Positions 1 through 12,225 of a stretch of DNA of 64,000 nt are shown one piece after another (positions within the stretch are counted from its first letter, which is position 1; each line of letters begins with the position of its first letter). The stretch spans positions 291,468-355,467 of the forward strand of contig MU119235.1 in NCBI GenBank assembly GCA_014904845.1, read 5' to 3'. The notes beneath the pieces were generated by a model that did not search any database, was not told where the DNA came from, and worked only from the letters and a program-made list of their open reading frames with translations. Both the position numbers and the translations under genes were made by a program. The DNA is from Acephala macrosclerotiorum. Its lineage: Eukaryota; Ascomycota; Leotiomycetes; Helotiales; Mollisiaceae.

Positions 1-892
1 ACTTCCACGACCTCCGGTTATTACTTGAGGCAGTCACCTAGTTCAATGCATCATCATATAGCTATTTGATCATATTCCTTATCTTTTTTGGATGATTCGT
101 GTGCTATTAGTATTCATGAGTATTTTTAAAGCCTTGTTTTCTGACGGCTCTAAAAAAAAAAAAATTAAGATAAAACGACACTTCAGAAGTTTGAGCGAGT
201 TCTGAAAGAATTCACTATGGTGGGCATGTAATTAATAGTGGAATACATCTTCGATTAATTATACTGATAATGAAAAGGTTGTGCATGCTACACGTGCGAG
301 GATTGCAAAAGTCCGAGAACTGAACTCGCTAATCCGTCTCCCTCTGCCCTCGGCTCAAGCAAACAGCCACAGGCAAGAGCTTCGGAAACTAGCGGAACTG
401 GATCATTGATGCACACAAATCAATCACTGCAAAACAAGGCATGGCAGGATAGTCGAGTAGGCTTCTGCCTGAAATTTATGGAGGAAGTCTTGGGGAAACG
501 ATATTGCAATGGTGAACTGGAACACAACTATCTGAACGCTGAAACGAAGTATCCAATCAAACGACCAAAGGGCCCAGTGAGCGCGGTTGAGCCTCTTGGA
601 TAGTTTACTAGATATCGTGTCCGACGAAGATCGCGAAGTCTAATAGGCGGAGTTGCAGAACTGGAACATGCAAAGTTGTATGACACGAGAAGGGGAAAGT
701 TTGACAAATGGCTCGCGAAGCTGATTCGTCACAATTTAGAATATGACCAGGTTGAGGATGCTAGATCGTAGTCATGATGTGAGGGCGCCAAAGCCACAGA
801 CACGGTATATACACTTGAATATTCCTAGATGCAGAGGGAAGTGACGATGCGACCTCTATTAAGGAAGCCACGCCCCTTACATAGGCACCTAT
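1..892. other. No supported gene at the left edge
   Basis: I see no coding region I can support here. Only short open frames of under about 70 codons occur, none with a recognisable motif. The stretch lies beyond the 3' end of the decayed F-box gene and includes a short poly-A run near 151-163. Confidence 0.5.
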
Positions 893-2167
893 TATCCTAG
901 CAGAGCTTCCAAACATATGCCCGCAGATGCAAAAGCATCCTTCACCTCTTCGGGCCGCTCCCACTCCACGACATCGAGAGCTTCACCTGCATGGTACTCC
1001 ATAAGTCGGACTTTCGACAAGCGATTCTGGCTAGAAAGCTTATATCCCGCGAGAGCCACGATCTAGCCACAACCGATGGCCCGGGTGGCGGAGCCGTGCA
1101 GAATGTGATGCCGATCTGGAAACGTTATCTACCGTTATGTCGGAACCCAGTAACGATACACAGCGATAAAGTTTGAACTCAAACTCACCTCCAGCTCTCT
1201 CAAAGTTCCAGGTAGTCTTCAAGCAAGATCCTCTCTTCTGGCCTCGTTCAATACCCACTTATCAGTCTGAAGCATCTCCGGTTCAGAGTACCCAGTGAGA
1301 TTTGTACCAAAATGCTCCTTCCTAATAAACAACTTCGTCACAGTTCCTTTCACAAGGTGGAGCATATCAAGAAAAGCTTACTTCCTAAATCCATGGGTCC
1401 TCTTCAAAGGACCATTCGGGGCCCAAGTAAATTGTCGTAGGCGAGGATGCCTAGAGAAGAGGTACGACATGTTATAGGGATCCAGTTCATCGCGTATAAA
1501 GAACTCGAGTTTCTTGATTTTCGTGGGACTGAAGGGGGGGAAGTCCCTGATTGTGATACCGCTCGATAAGGTAATCTTGGGGGCCAAGTTGACGACCTTG
1601 AGGTGCTCGAGGTTGGGTAATTGGAAGATGCTGATGGCGTCAAAGACATTGACCGCCGGGCTTTTGACTGTCACACTTCAGAGTGTAGTGTTAGCGCACC
1701 TGCTGAAGAATTAGCAAATCAGCAGACGTAGCTCAAAATATCTAGGATGCTGCAAATAGACGACCAATCCCCAGTCTTTCGAGAGAATGTTGGAAAGTCT
1801 CAGTAGTAGTGGGGGCTGCAGGCCTAGGCATCGAGCATAATCGAAGACTAATGGTATGCATGGCGGAGCAACTCGATACAGGCTCAAGAACGTTCTGCCC
1901 GATGGTTCCACCATGCTATTTGAAGTTGCCGCATTTGATCGATAATTTCCGTTCAGGATGGCGAACGATAGTCTGTAGGAGAGAATTTAAAAGTCTTTGC
2001 TCTGACAAATATATTGAAAGCTTAGTGAGGTTACTGTAAAGAAGTAGAAGACCAATAGCATAGAGCCGTTTGCAAACATGGACCAAATGATAAAGACTGA
2101 AATCAAGTTCAATATAGCAAGCTAAAATCTGCAAGAGCAATTCATCAGAGAGATCAAGGAAATTCAT
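893..2167 (-). pseudogene. F-box protein gene, probably decayed
   Basis: The reading frame starts at ATG 2167 and opens with an F-box-like segment (LSDELLLQI at residues 6-14, then LVHVCKRLYAIG). F-box proteins recruit substrates to SCF ubiquitin ligases. Later segments look like the leucine-rich C-terminal half of fungal F-box proteins (LPNLEHLKVVNLAPKITL near 1620; VVEWERPEEVKDAFASAG near 930-970), ending at TAA 893-895. The pieces do not join cleanly: the N-terminal frame stops near 1916 and the middle frame stops at 1711. A good intron donor (GTAAGC) follows codon HGFRK near 1378, and a TGA interrupts the next segment near 1210, where a Trp codon would fit. Total length of about 1.27 kb is normal for the family. 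I read it as a pseudogene; an unusual multi-intron gene is the alternative. Confidence 0.5.
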
Positions 2168-2328
2168 GACTGCACAATCTCCATAAAGGATTGGACCATT
2201 TTCGAACCTGGAAACTGGTACTAGGCAGCCGCGCTACTAGTGAGGTTTTGCAGACGAAACAGCAAGTGCTAATGTATGCCCCGATTGGTTACTAGGCTGC
2301 TTGTTGGTAGGCATTATTGTTTTATTTA

Positions 2329-3498
2329 TCACCACTTCTTCGGAGCACCGACTATCGTTCGAGAGAACACTGCGCTCGCAAGAGGTTCTCCAGCCTTCTC
2401 TCTCTGCTTGGCTTGTATGCCAGTCCTGTCCGTAACTATCGTCGCGTTGATGATGTTGTCGAATTCATCATCATCCCCATTGTCCGAATCGGCCTCAACA
2501 TCTGAATCGTCCCTTAACGGAACTGGCCTAGAGATCTTCTCTGGCTGCTTCTTCTGTCCTGTGTCCGTTGGATTCGAGAAAGGTTTCGAGGCCAGGACAC
2601 GACGTCTGAGTTCCGCCATTTCTTCTTCATCGTCTTCGTCTGATATATCGAACGGGTCTTTATCTTCGTCTGCCACTTCCCCCACCAGATTTGGTTTCTT
2701 GCCCAAGTATATTCCGTCAACCTCCTCATCACTTCCTCTCTCTTCTCTCTCCCCATTCTCATCTTCGTCCTCGTCGTCGGAGCTTACAGGCATTCGATGA
2801 TTCGCGTTTCCTCCCTTCCACATATCTTCCGGTCCATCATCTCCTTCTGCTCTGCTATCTGCATATTCTTTCTCCAACCGTGCCATCCAAGCCTCCTCGG
2901 TTTTCTTGATATCCGCCTCGTCTTTGCAGGCCGCATACCTCTTCAGTATCGATGAATTGATCTCTAGAAATGCCTCTCCGTATGAGAAATGCGATAGCAC
3001 CTCTTCGGCCCATTCCGGGTGTCCGCAGATGTAGAAAGCAGCGCCCAGTGCCTCCACACAATTCAGTCGCCACGGCTTGCCATAGTTGACACTATTCGCA
3101 GCCACCAGATATGGCAGAAGCCTCTCGCACTTGCCACCTATCTTCGGCCATGGTACCTCCTTGACTCTAGCCCACGAGCACTCTACCACCGCAGCTCCGT
3201 ACTGTTCCATAAGCTCTCGATCGGCGGGGGATATTGTTTGCTTCGCATTCGGACTGATGATGACCCCAGAGTGTTTCTGACCAATGTGAAGCTCGCGCAT
3301 GAGTCCCGTCTTCATCAACTTCTTCCCAGAACATCTTTTCGGGTCACAGTGTCCTAAATCCCAGCATGCTGCTTTGAATGAGGGGCGAGATGCGGGGTGT
3401 TCGCTGTCGTCGTCGTTTCGTGGTCCTCGAGGTCGTGGCGTATTGCTGTATTTCTTACCTCCCCGTGATGAGAAGCCATCTTTCTTGTGTCGAACCAT
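2329..3498 (-). CDS. TSR3: 18S rRNA aminocarboxypropyltransferase Tsr3
   Basis: Single-exon gene of 389 codons. Tsr3 transfers the aminocarboxypropyl group from S-adenosylmethionine to a hypermodified pseudouridine of 18S rRNA during late 40S maturation in the cytoplasm. Family motifs are visible: an N-terminal block with CWDLGHCDPKRCSGKKL (about residues 45-61), ECSWARVKEVP (about 105-115), and LPYLVAANSVNYGKPWRLN with NCVEALGAAFYI (about 127-156). After about residue 205 the tail is acidic and low in complexity (DDEDEDE, DEDDEEE), as in other fungal Tsr3 proteins, so the protein is longer than the roughly 313-residue yeast one mainly because of the tail. The basic N-terminus (MVRHKKDGFSSRGGKK) also fits. 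It is divergent from the GGA gene, with 275 bp between the two starts, so a shared bidirectional promoter is likely. Confidence 0.93.
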   Translation of the reverse strand: MVRHKKDGFSSRGGKKYSNTPRPRGPRNDDDSEHPASRPSFKAACWDLGHCDPKRCSGKKLMKTGLMRELHIGQKHSGVIISPNAKQTISPADRELMEQYGAAVVECSWARVKEVPWPKIGGKCERLLPYLVAANSVNYGKPWRLNCVEALGAAFYICGHPEWAEEVLSHFSYGEAFLEINSSILKRYAACKDEADIKKTEEAWMARLEKEYADSRAEGDDGPEDMWKGGNANHRMPVSSDDEDEDENGEREERGSDEEVDGIYLGKKPNLVGEVADEDKDPFDISDEDDEEEMAELRRRVLASKPFSNPTDTGQKKQPEKISRPVPLRDDSDVEADSDNGDDDEFDNIINATIVTDRTGIQAKQREKAGEPLASAVFSRTIVGAPKKW

Positions 3499-3773
3499 AT
3501 TGCAGACTTATATCGGTGTTGTTGTTGTTGTGTGAGAGAAGAAGAGTTGTGAAGTCAAAAAACACATTGAAATTCCGGCCACCAAATTTCTCGCTTGGTC
3601 CCGAGCGGCATCAGCCCAGGAATCGTTCCCCCACTACGACATTACGACGAGACCACAGCCACCTTGCGCCGCAACACCAATACCGTCTGCCTTGCGCAAC
3701 AAGCAACCTGCAATCTGTCCACTCCTCCTTTCACCTCACTCAACGGTGGTAATACCTTCCTACAGCCCTCCAG

Positions 3774-5914
3774 ATGGAGGCAGCTTCTGCGCGGATGGCG
3801 GCCAGAGACCGCTTTGGCGCCATGGGAGACCCAGGACCTTCACAACTGCAGCGATTCATCCAGCAAGCCTGCAGCCCCGAGAACTTCGAGCCAAACCTTG
3901 GTGTGAACCTCGAAATCTCAGATCTGATCAATTCGAAGAAGGGAAATGCGCCGAGAGAAGCTGCGGTAGCTATCGTCAATTATATCAATCACCGGAACCC
4001 GAACGTGTCTTTGTTGGCTCTTGCCTTGCTTGACATCTGCGTCAAGAACTGCGGATACCCTTTTCATCTACAGATCAGTACTAAGGAGTTTCTAAATGAG
4101 CTTGTGAGAAGGTTTCCTGAACGGCCGCCGATTAGACCGACGAGAGTGCAGATGAAGATATTGGAGGCAATTGAAGAATGGCGGGGCACAATATGTCAGA
4201 CATCGCGGTACAAGGAGGATCTAGGCTTCATTCGGGATATGCATAGACTGCTGAGTTACAAGGGCTATGTGTTCCCGGAGGTTAGAAGAGAAGATGCTGC
4301 AGTATTAAACCCTAGTGATGTGAGTCGAGATATTTTGGTTGGGGACCACTGAATACTGATCTAAATCTGTAGAATCTCAGATCTGCCGAAGAAATGGAGG
4401 AAGAGGAGAGAGCGGCACAATCTGCGAAGCTACAGGAGCTAATTCGACGTGGCGGACCTGAGGATTTACAAGAGGCCAATCGACTGATGAAGGTTATGGC
4501 GGGGTACGATACTCGACAAAAGACAGACTACCGTGCCAAGGCAGCAGAGGAAGTGGGCAAGGTGCAACAAAAAGCTCGACTTCTCGAAGAGCGACTTGAG
4601 GGTTTCAAACCCGGAGATGTCATGACCGATGGCGACGTATATGAGGAATTGGCGTCTGCGTTACAAAGTGCCCACCCAAAGATACAAAAAATGTGCGAAG
4701 AGGAATCGGATGATCATGAAGCGGTTGCAAAATTGCTGGAGATCAATGACAGTATACATCGGACAGTAGAAAGGTACAAACTTATGAAGAAGGGTGATGT
4801 GGATGCTGCAGCCAAAATTGCAAAAGGTACCCTTGGTACTAGCACTGGAGTTGGAAAGAATGCTTCCAATGAGCTTTCATTAATCGACTTTGACCCTCCT
4901 GAAGCAGAAGCAAGTACCAATGGGAGCAACTCTGCTGCAGCGCCACCTAGTAGCAGTGGTGGGTTAGAGGACGATTTACTTGGACTTTCTATGGGAGAGT
5001 CGTATGGTCAAGGAGGCGGCATTTCTCTAGGATTTGGAAGCAATACTAGTAAGTACCTTGCCATTTGCAGGAACATAGTATGTACTGATCCAAAACCCTA
5101 GATCTTCCTGGACCAGCCTTATTATCATCGACAAGCGAGCATAGCACTGCCAGAGGGCCAACTCCAACAAGATCTCCTGCACCACCAGCCACCACCTCAG
5201 CACAACCTAACTACTCTGCGTTTTCAGCATTTGGCGCTCCTCCACCAGCTCAACAGGCTACTCCGCAACCAACAATCTTCCAGCAACAGCAAGTCCGCCA
5301 GCCAGCCGCACCTCCTGCATCAACCGTAGACCCTTTTGCAGCACTAGCTTCTCCCATTCGATCAACGACACCACAACAACCTCAAAAATCTATATTTGAC
5401 TTCAGCAGCCATCAACCTCCGGCGAAGACCGCATCTCCTGCCCCGCCACCAGCTACCGACGACGATGAATGGGCTTTCTCGTCTGCGCTACCTGAAGGAC
5501 CTCCTTCGAATAACATAACAGTCAGCGATACCAGCCTGAACATCTCGCTACACGTAACAAGAGAATCTGCCACTCCATCTATCATCACAATGTCACTAAG
5601 TTTCTCAAACAAGACCGAGCAACCAGTATCTGAACTCGAATTCAAAGCAGCAGTGACGAAGGTGTGTACCAATCCGTACATTCCACAAAGTGCCAACTTG
5701 CTAACAATCATAGGGCTTCACTCTTAAGCTGCAACCACAAACAGGACGAAGACTTCAACCCCACGAACAGGCTGGAGTCAAGCAGACGATACACTTACAC
5801 GGAGCGGAAGAAGGCAAGGCGGGAGCAGTAAAGCTGAGATGGAAAGTGTCGTATATGGTTGGCATGCAACCTATGAACGAGCAAGGCGAGATCTCATCAC
5901 TTGGCATCGCTTGA
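3774..5914 (+). CDS. GGA: GGA-type clathrin adaptor (VHS-GAT-GAE)
   Basis: Four exons give a 660-residue protein: 3774-4319, 4373-5048, 5102-5661 and 5714-5914. All introns are 53-55 bp with GT...AG ends and the frame is kept throughout. GGA proteins are Arf-dependent adaptors that sort cargo at the trans-Golgi network for transport to endosomes. Residues about 20-165 form a VHS domain (LQRFIQQACSPENFEPN; NYINHRNPNVSLLALALLDI; FLNELVRRFP). Residues about 190-330 fit the GAT domain that binds Arf and ubiquitin. A Pro/Gln/Ala-rich linker with DPF and DFS motifs follows. The last 120 residues form a gamma-adaptin-ear domain (NITVSDTSLNISLHVTRE; ending NEQGEISSLGIA). The order VHS-GAT-hinge-GAE is diagnostic. 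Fungi often have one such gene, so Gga1 versus Gga2 cannot be assigned. Confidence 0.93.
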
Positions 5915-7042
5915 TGAGTAGATTGGTTGATAGAAGAAAGGCGAATTCAACTCCTGGCTATGGCCATTGATCGTTGGTATAATAGTTTCGGAGCTTATGG
6001 AGAACAAAACTTGTGATGTAAAACATCGACTGCCATCATTTTGGACTCCCAAGTGGGGCTTGAGAAGTCTGACTTTTGCCTTTGTGGTCTGCGAACCCAA
6101 ATATCTGTTCCTAATTTCAGAGATTTGATGATCCTAAGTTGGGATTTAGGGGTCGTTCTGCTCCTTGTGTTTAATGCGTACGATTTCTGCTGACTAGTAG
6201 GACATTTTGTGCTTCTAAATGGGGTTTCGAAGACGGACTGTTTTAGTTGTGTTTCTGCAAATTTGCTCTCATTTTGGTTCCCGAATTTCTGCTTGATTTT
6301 TGGTATAGAATTGGTCCTTTCAGGTTTCGGACATTTACAATCTCGCGCCTGCCAATTCCCATGCCCGACATCCACATTGCTGCGTACCAACCAATCCACC
6401 ATCCATATCCTAGACCCCTGCATGCTTTCATGGTCATGCAGCAAGTAAAGAAATAACCTTCACTCTGGTTCCACATCTCATTCTCGCTACAAGATTCATA
6501 AGCCCTTATCCGCACCTCCGCCGCAAGCGGCGTCAGTACGGCATCAGCAACATTCAAGCTCACCCTCGCTTCCCCTTTCGAGGCATTCAACATGCAAGGC
6601 TGGGTATGCAACGATCCATGGAGCTTATTCTGGTCAAAAGTAATCACTCAACAGGAAAGTTTCCGAAAAGTTTCCCGAAAGCTCACTTAAGACTGGAGCT
6701 CCGAGCCGGCGGAGTAGATTATTCATGTTGAGATTCGTTCCGAATCATGATTGAGGCTGTCGCGAGGAGTGCGAGGAGTTCGGAGTTCTAAGTTCCTCCT
6801 CCCCGGTGGATAAGTGGGTGGATTTGGAAAGTTGGATGAGTTAATGTTGGGTTTGAAGGCAAAATCCCAGAGTTCAATGCATTCATTCATCGAGACGCTG
6901 TGTCACCCTTAGAAGTAAAGTATAAAACCCACCCCTTCCTTTCCCTCTCCTCGCTCTAATTTCTAGACATCTCCTACCCATCTACCCCCATCCACCCAAC
7001 ACAACACAACTACACAACAACCCCCGACACCCAACACCAAAA
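5915..7042. other. Intergenic; one weak unassigned ORF
   Basis: Holds no gene I can support with confidence. On the minus strand an open frame runs from about 6593 (first ATG) to 6243. It encodes a short Trp/Met/Cys-rich protein with no family I recognise, and the frame beyond the first ATG may be chance. The right part is the promoter of the dehydrogenase that starts at 7043. Confidence 0.35.
6921..6927 (+). promoter_or_regulatory. TATA-box-like element
   Basis: TATAAAA stands 116 bp upstream of the ATG at 7043 and is followed by a C/T-rich stretch and a CA-rich leader. This is a common layout for strongly expressed fungal genes. Start-site mapping would be needed to confirm it. Confidence 0.5.
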
Positions 7043-7975
7043 ATGAAGTTCCCCCCCACCTCACAAGGAATAACTACGCACCACACCCCCTACCCCTTTA
7101 TCTCCGCCCCCAAACACCTTAAAAAACTCACCTCAAAAGTTGTCCTCATAACCGGCGCCTCCCGCGGAATAGGTCGCTCCACCGCTTTAGCGTTCGCTTC
7201 AGCAGGCGCTTCTGTGGCTGTTCTTGCTCGTTCTGCTTCTTCCCTCGAATCTCTCGTCGAGGAGATAACGACCAAGTTTGGAACACCAGTTTTAGCCATC
7301 ACGGGTGATGTATTGACGGACGCTGTGGGAGTCGTCAAGCAGGTAGAAGCAAAGTTGGGGAGTGTGGATATTTTGGTTAATAATGCTGCGACGACGAGGA
7401 TGAGGAGGTTCACGGAAGAATCGGCGTCGGATCTGGATGCTTGGTGGAAAGTGTTTGAGGTTAATGTCAAAGCTCCCATCGCTCTCCTCCACGCCGTCCT
7501 CCCCTCTTTTCTGGAAAAGAAGAAGGGTGTTGTTATCACGGTGGGGAGTGCGGTCGTTGAGTTCCCAATCCCATTCATCCCCGCTTACTCCTCTTCCAAA
7601 ACCGCCATCACCAAAGCGATCCAACTCCTCGACCTCGAACTCGCGCCCCTCGGAATACTAAACTTCATCGTCCATCCCGGAGTGGTGAAGACCGCCCTAT
7701 CTCGTGGTAAGGGCGCAACTGGGGAAGGGGATCTAGTGGTTGGGAACGAGATGAAGGAGATTCGGAAGTCGTATGAGGAATATCTGGTTGATGAGCCAGA
7801 GTTGGCGGCGCAGACTTTTGTTGCGCTTGCTGTTTTGGCGACGGAGGGGGATGAGAGGGTTAGGACGTTGAGTGGGAGGTATTTTGATGTGGAGGAGGAT
7901 TTGGAGGAGGTGCTTGATAGGTATGAGGAGATTGAGAAGGGTGATTTGTATAAGTTGGGCTTGAAGAAGTTGTGA
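7043..7975 (+). CDS. Short-chain dehydrogenase/reductase (classical SDR)
   Basis: Intronless, 310 residues. SDR enzymes reduce or oxidise small carbonyl or alcohol substrates with NAD(P)H. The Rossmann signature TGASRGIG is at residues 37-44, NNA at 113-115, and the catalytic triad is Ser169, Tyr182 and Lys186 (YSSSK). The basic Arg after the glycine motif (TGASRGIGR) and ARS near residue 62-64 are compatible with NADP(H), but this is inference. The first 30 residues are an unusual Pro/His/Thr-rich extension before the fold; a shorter start is not available in frame until the Rossmann motif itself, so ATG 7043 is used. It converges with the mannitol dehydrogenase gene. The substrate cannot be told from sequence. 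Confidence 0.88.
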   Translation: MKFPPTSQGITTHHTPYPFISAPKHLKKLTSKVVLITGASRGIGRSTALAFASAGASVAVLARSASSLESLVEEITTKFGTPVLAITGDVLTDAVGVVKQVEAKLGSVDILVNNAATTRMRRFTEESASDLDAWWKVFEVNVKAPIALLHAVLPSFLEKKKGVVITVGSAVVEFPIPFIPAYSSSKTAITKAIQLLDLELAPLGILNFIVHPGVVKTALSRGKGATGEGDLVVGNEMKEIRKSYEEYLVDEPELAAQTFVALAVLATEGDERVRTLSGRYFDVEEDLEEVLDRYEEIEKGDLYKLGLKKL

Positions 7976-8337
7976 ACGATCAATATTCGAATGGATTGTA
8001 GACGAGCGATGCTTGGGAGGTGGGAGATCTGGTGTTGGTGTCGGTGATGACTGTAGATGTTGCAGCGAGGTTGGGATGCGAAAAGCGAGGAGCGATGTAC
8101 GAGAGGGGATGGTGTTGACGTCGTGATAAGCTTCTTGCTTTTCGACAGCTTGGTGGTCTTGAGACAACCTGGAGCATGATCAGCTTTATTTTTAAACTGG
8201 ATATTCATACTCCGTACCGAGTGCCCAAACATTGACAAGCAGTAGGAGTTCACGAGAGACAAGTGATATTGAGGGTAACTTTTGATTGCTACCAGCCACA
8301 AAGCTAGCTATCTACCCATCATCGTGCCATTCCGCAT

Positions 8338-10050
<1,713 letters not shown>

Positions 10051-11732
10051 TCAAGAGCGGAGGTGTTGCATAGGGGCGGATTGCATGTGCTTGAAGTTGT
10101 GAGAATCCTGTGGGTGAGCACCCATCCGGAATAGCAAGGCAACCATGTCTCGGCTTCCACTTTCGATAGCATACTACAAGATGGTAAGTACAAGTTATTA
10201 TTATGGGAGAAATCCAACACATACCGACAGAAGAGAAAGCCCGTCTTCGTCACGATCTCCGGCCCAATGCTCACCAGACTTCAGCATCTGCAATACCTTG
10301 GATACACCACGGTCACCATCCTTTATTGCTTGGAGTATTGGCGCGTTCGAAGACAAGACGTTGAAGGTCGTGAGAAAACTGTGGCAACTCCCGCCCAAGT
10401 CTTCGGGGTGCTTGAAAAAAGCAATTCCTATGCCTGATAGTTTTAGACTCGGCGTTGGGAGGAAGGAAATCTGGACAAATCCAGAATCATTGTTGCCTAG
10501 TGGCCATTCCTTTGACCAGTGTGTTCCCTCGAAGCTTGCATGGAGCTGCCCGGAGTTAGTAGACACCGTCCCCCTATGGCTTGTATGTTGATTGACATGG
10601 TCGAAACTTGGGAGGGTAGAAATATGTGTCGGGACGGACGGACTTTGATTTGAGCAGTACGAGCTTCGCCTCGATTGCAATTCAACTTTGCGGTGAAATC
10701 TGCGTGGGACTAAAGCCGAAAGCGATTCATTCTCGTTTTCCACTTCATTCGTCATTGCTTGACTGTAAGATCGAGCTGCAGCGCCATGGACTTCTCCAAG
10801 AAGCTGATGGAACTCAGACAAGACCCATGTCATTGCTTCCTTCGAGATATATATTTGCTTGTTCCGATAAAGGAAGTGCATGCCTGTACGAAAGGCTGGC
10901 GCGAAAAGTTCCAGGGCAGGAAAAAGTTCGTCGGAAGGCACGCCAGCAACTTCGAATCGACCGATAGCATTGAAGCCCGGGGTGGCATATTTCGCAGTCT
11001 CTGATCGATTACTGGTCTCACTGACTACATCCTCCGTCGACGTTGGGAGTATGGAGACTTGACTGTCCGCAAGACTAAGCTTTTCGAGTAGCTTGTCTAT
11101 CCTATCCAGCCGACTTTCTATAGGATGTGCATTCTGTTGATGCAAGGTTGAAAGTTGTGCCGAGAGCTGCGGCAGATGTTGGACGAAACCAGCAACTTGT
11201 TGGATCGATCCATGTATGACCGAATCATTGTGCCTGTATAATATCAGTACAGGTCCGCGAGGCGGATTGGGGAGCCTTACATGGATATTCCGGACAATAA
11301 CGAGTTCAAAGAGCCGATATTATCCTGCAGCCTCGCCGACAACCTCCTCAGCGTCGCTTCGTCAAGAACATGCTTCACTCTCCTCTTTATCCGCACAATT
11401 CCCCAATCCGTTTGTGCAACGGGTTTCTGCAGAACACAATTGAGCTCTTGCAGATCCACTGAACATTTTGTGAGAGCATGGCCGAGTAGGTCGAGAGTTC
11501 GTTGGTTTTGTGGCTCCAGTGCAAGAGGTGTGTTCTGGTACGAGCATGCCAATGCTCTTGTATTTTCGAACAGTTGTTCCAGATGTTGGACCCGAAGACG
11601 AAGAATCTCTAATTCTTTAGATGCTGATACTACGGAGGCAAAGAAGCTGGTTGTTGATTTGATGGTGCGGGCTGCGAAATCAACCAGTTGGACGACTGTG
11701 GCCGCGGAGCCTGCTGCTGCTGCTAACTCCAT
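10051..11732 (-). CDS. Fungal N-domain protein with C-terminal ankyrin-like segment
   Basis: Three exons, 11732-11281, 11233-10225 and 10173-10051, give about 527 residues; introns are 47 and 51 bp. The N-terminus (MELAAAAGSAATVVQLVDFAARTIKS) and the following helical region with ELEILRLRVQHLEQLFENTR match the N-terminal domain that fungi place in front of STAND NTPases, ankyrin repeats and similar signalling modules. The middle is Ser-rich and probably disordered. The last 90 residues resemble one or two ankyrin repeats (DGLSLLS joined by splicing to YAIESGSRDMVALLFRMGAHP). Such proteins are usually discussed as part of incompatibility or defence signalling; the specific role here is unknown. 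The ATG at 11732 is the first one in frame; upstream codons are open but lack ATG. Confidence 0.72.
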
Positions 11733-12225
11733 TGTGCCGCAGGCGGACTTTAATGAAAGTCTCAAGGTGTAAGGAGAAAACAGACATTGTTGGTAAAGTG
11801 GCAGACTTTCGAGAAGTCAAAGTGCGGCTGAGGTTGCAGGAATGAGGCCGAGCGAGGCTGAGCTGCGAAGATTGGAAATCCAGAAACTTACGGCGGACCA
11901 TCCTTCCCCCCGGCGCAGCAACGAGTCCTCACGTGATCACATGATTGCTTTGGTCTCCACCTATGTTTGAGTAGTTATGAAGACATCAAAGATAGCTAAG
12001 ACCCTGCCAGATTTTAAGGTGTGTAAACGTACCTGGATATTGGGAGTATGGCGGAGTTGTTCGTGAGAACAATGAATGGTCACATGATAATATATTTTTA
12101 TCTTAATTGCCAACCTTGAAATAGCACTTCAACAACGCTAGAAAAACGGGAAATTGGGATTAGAGTAGCTTTGAAACTACCATGGGAGTTAAATTCAGAT
12201 AACATATATCCTGAGTTGCCAAACA
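11733..12225. other. Intergenic between two N-domain loci
   Basis: No gene seen. It contains two TCACGTGATC / CACATGAT-like E-box-type sequences near 11930-11945 and an AT-rich patch near 12090-12110. Confidence 0.4.
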
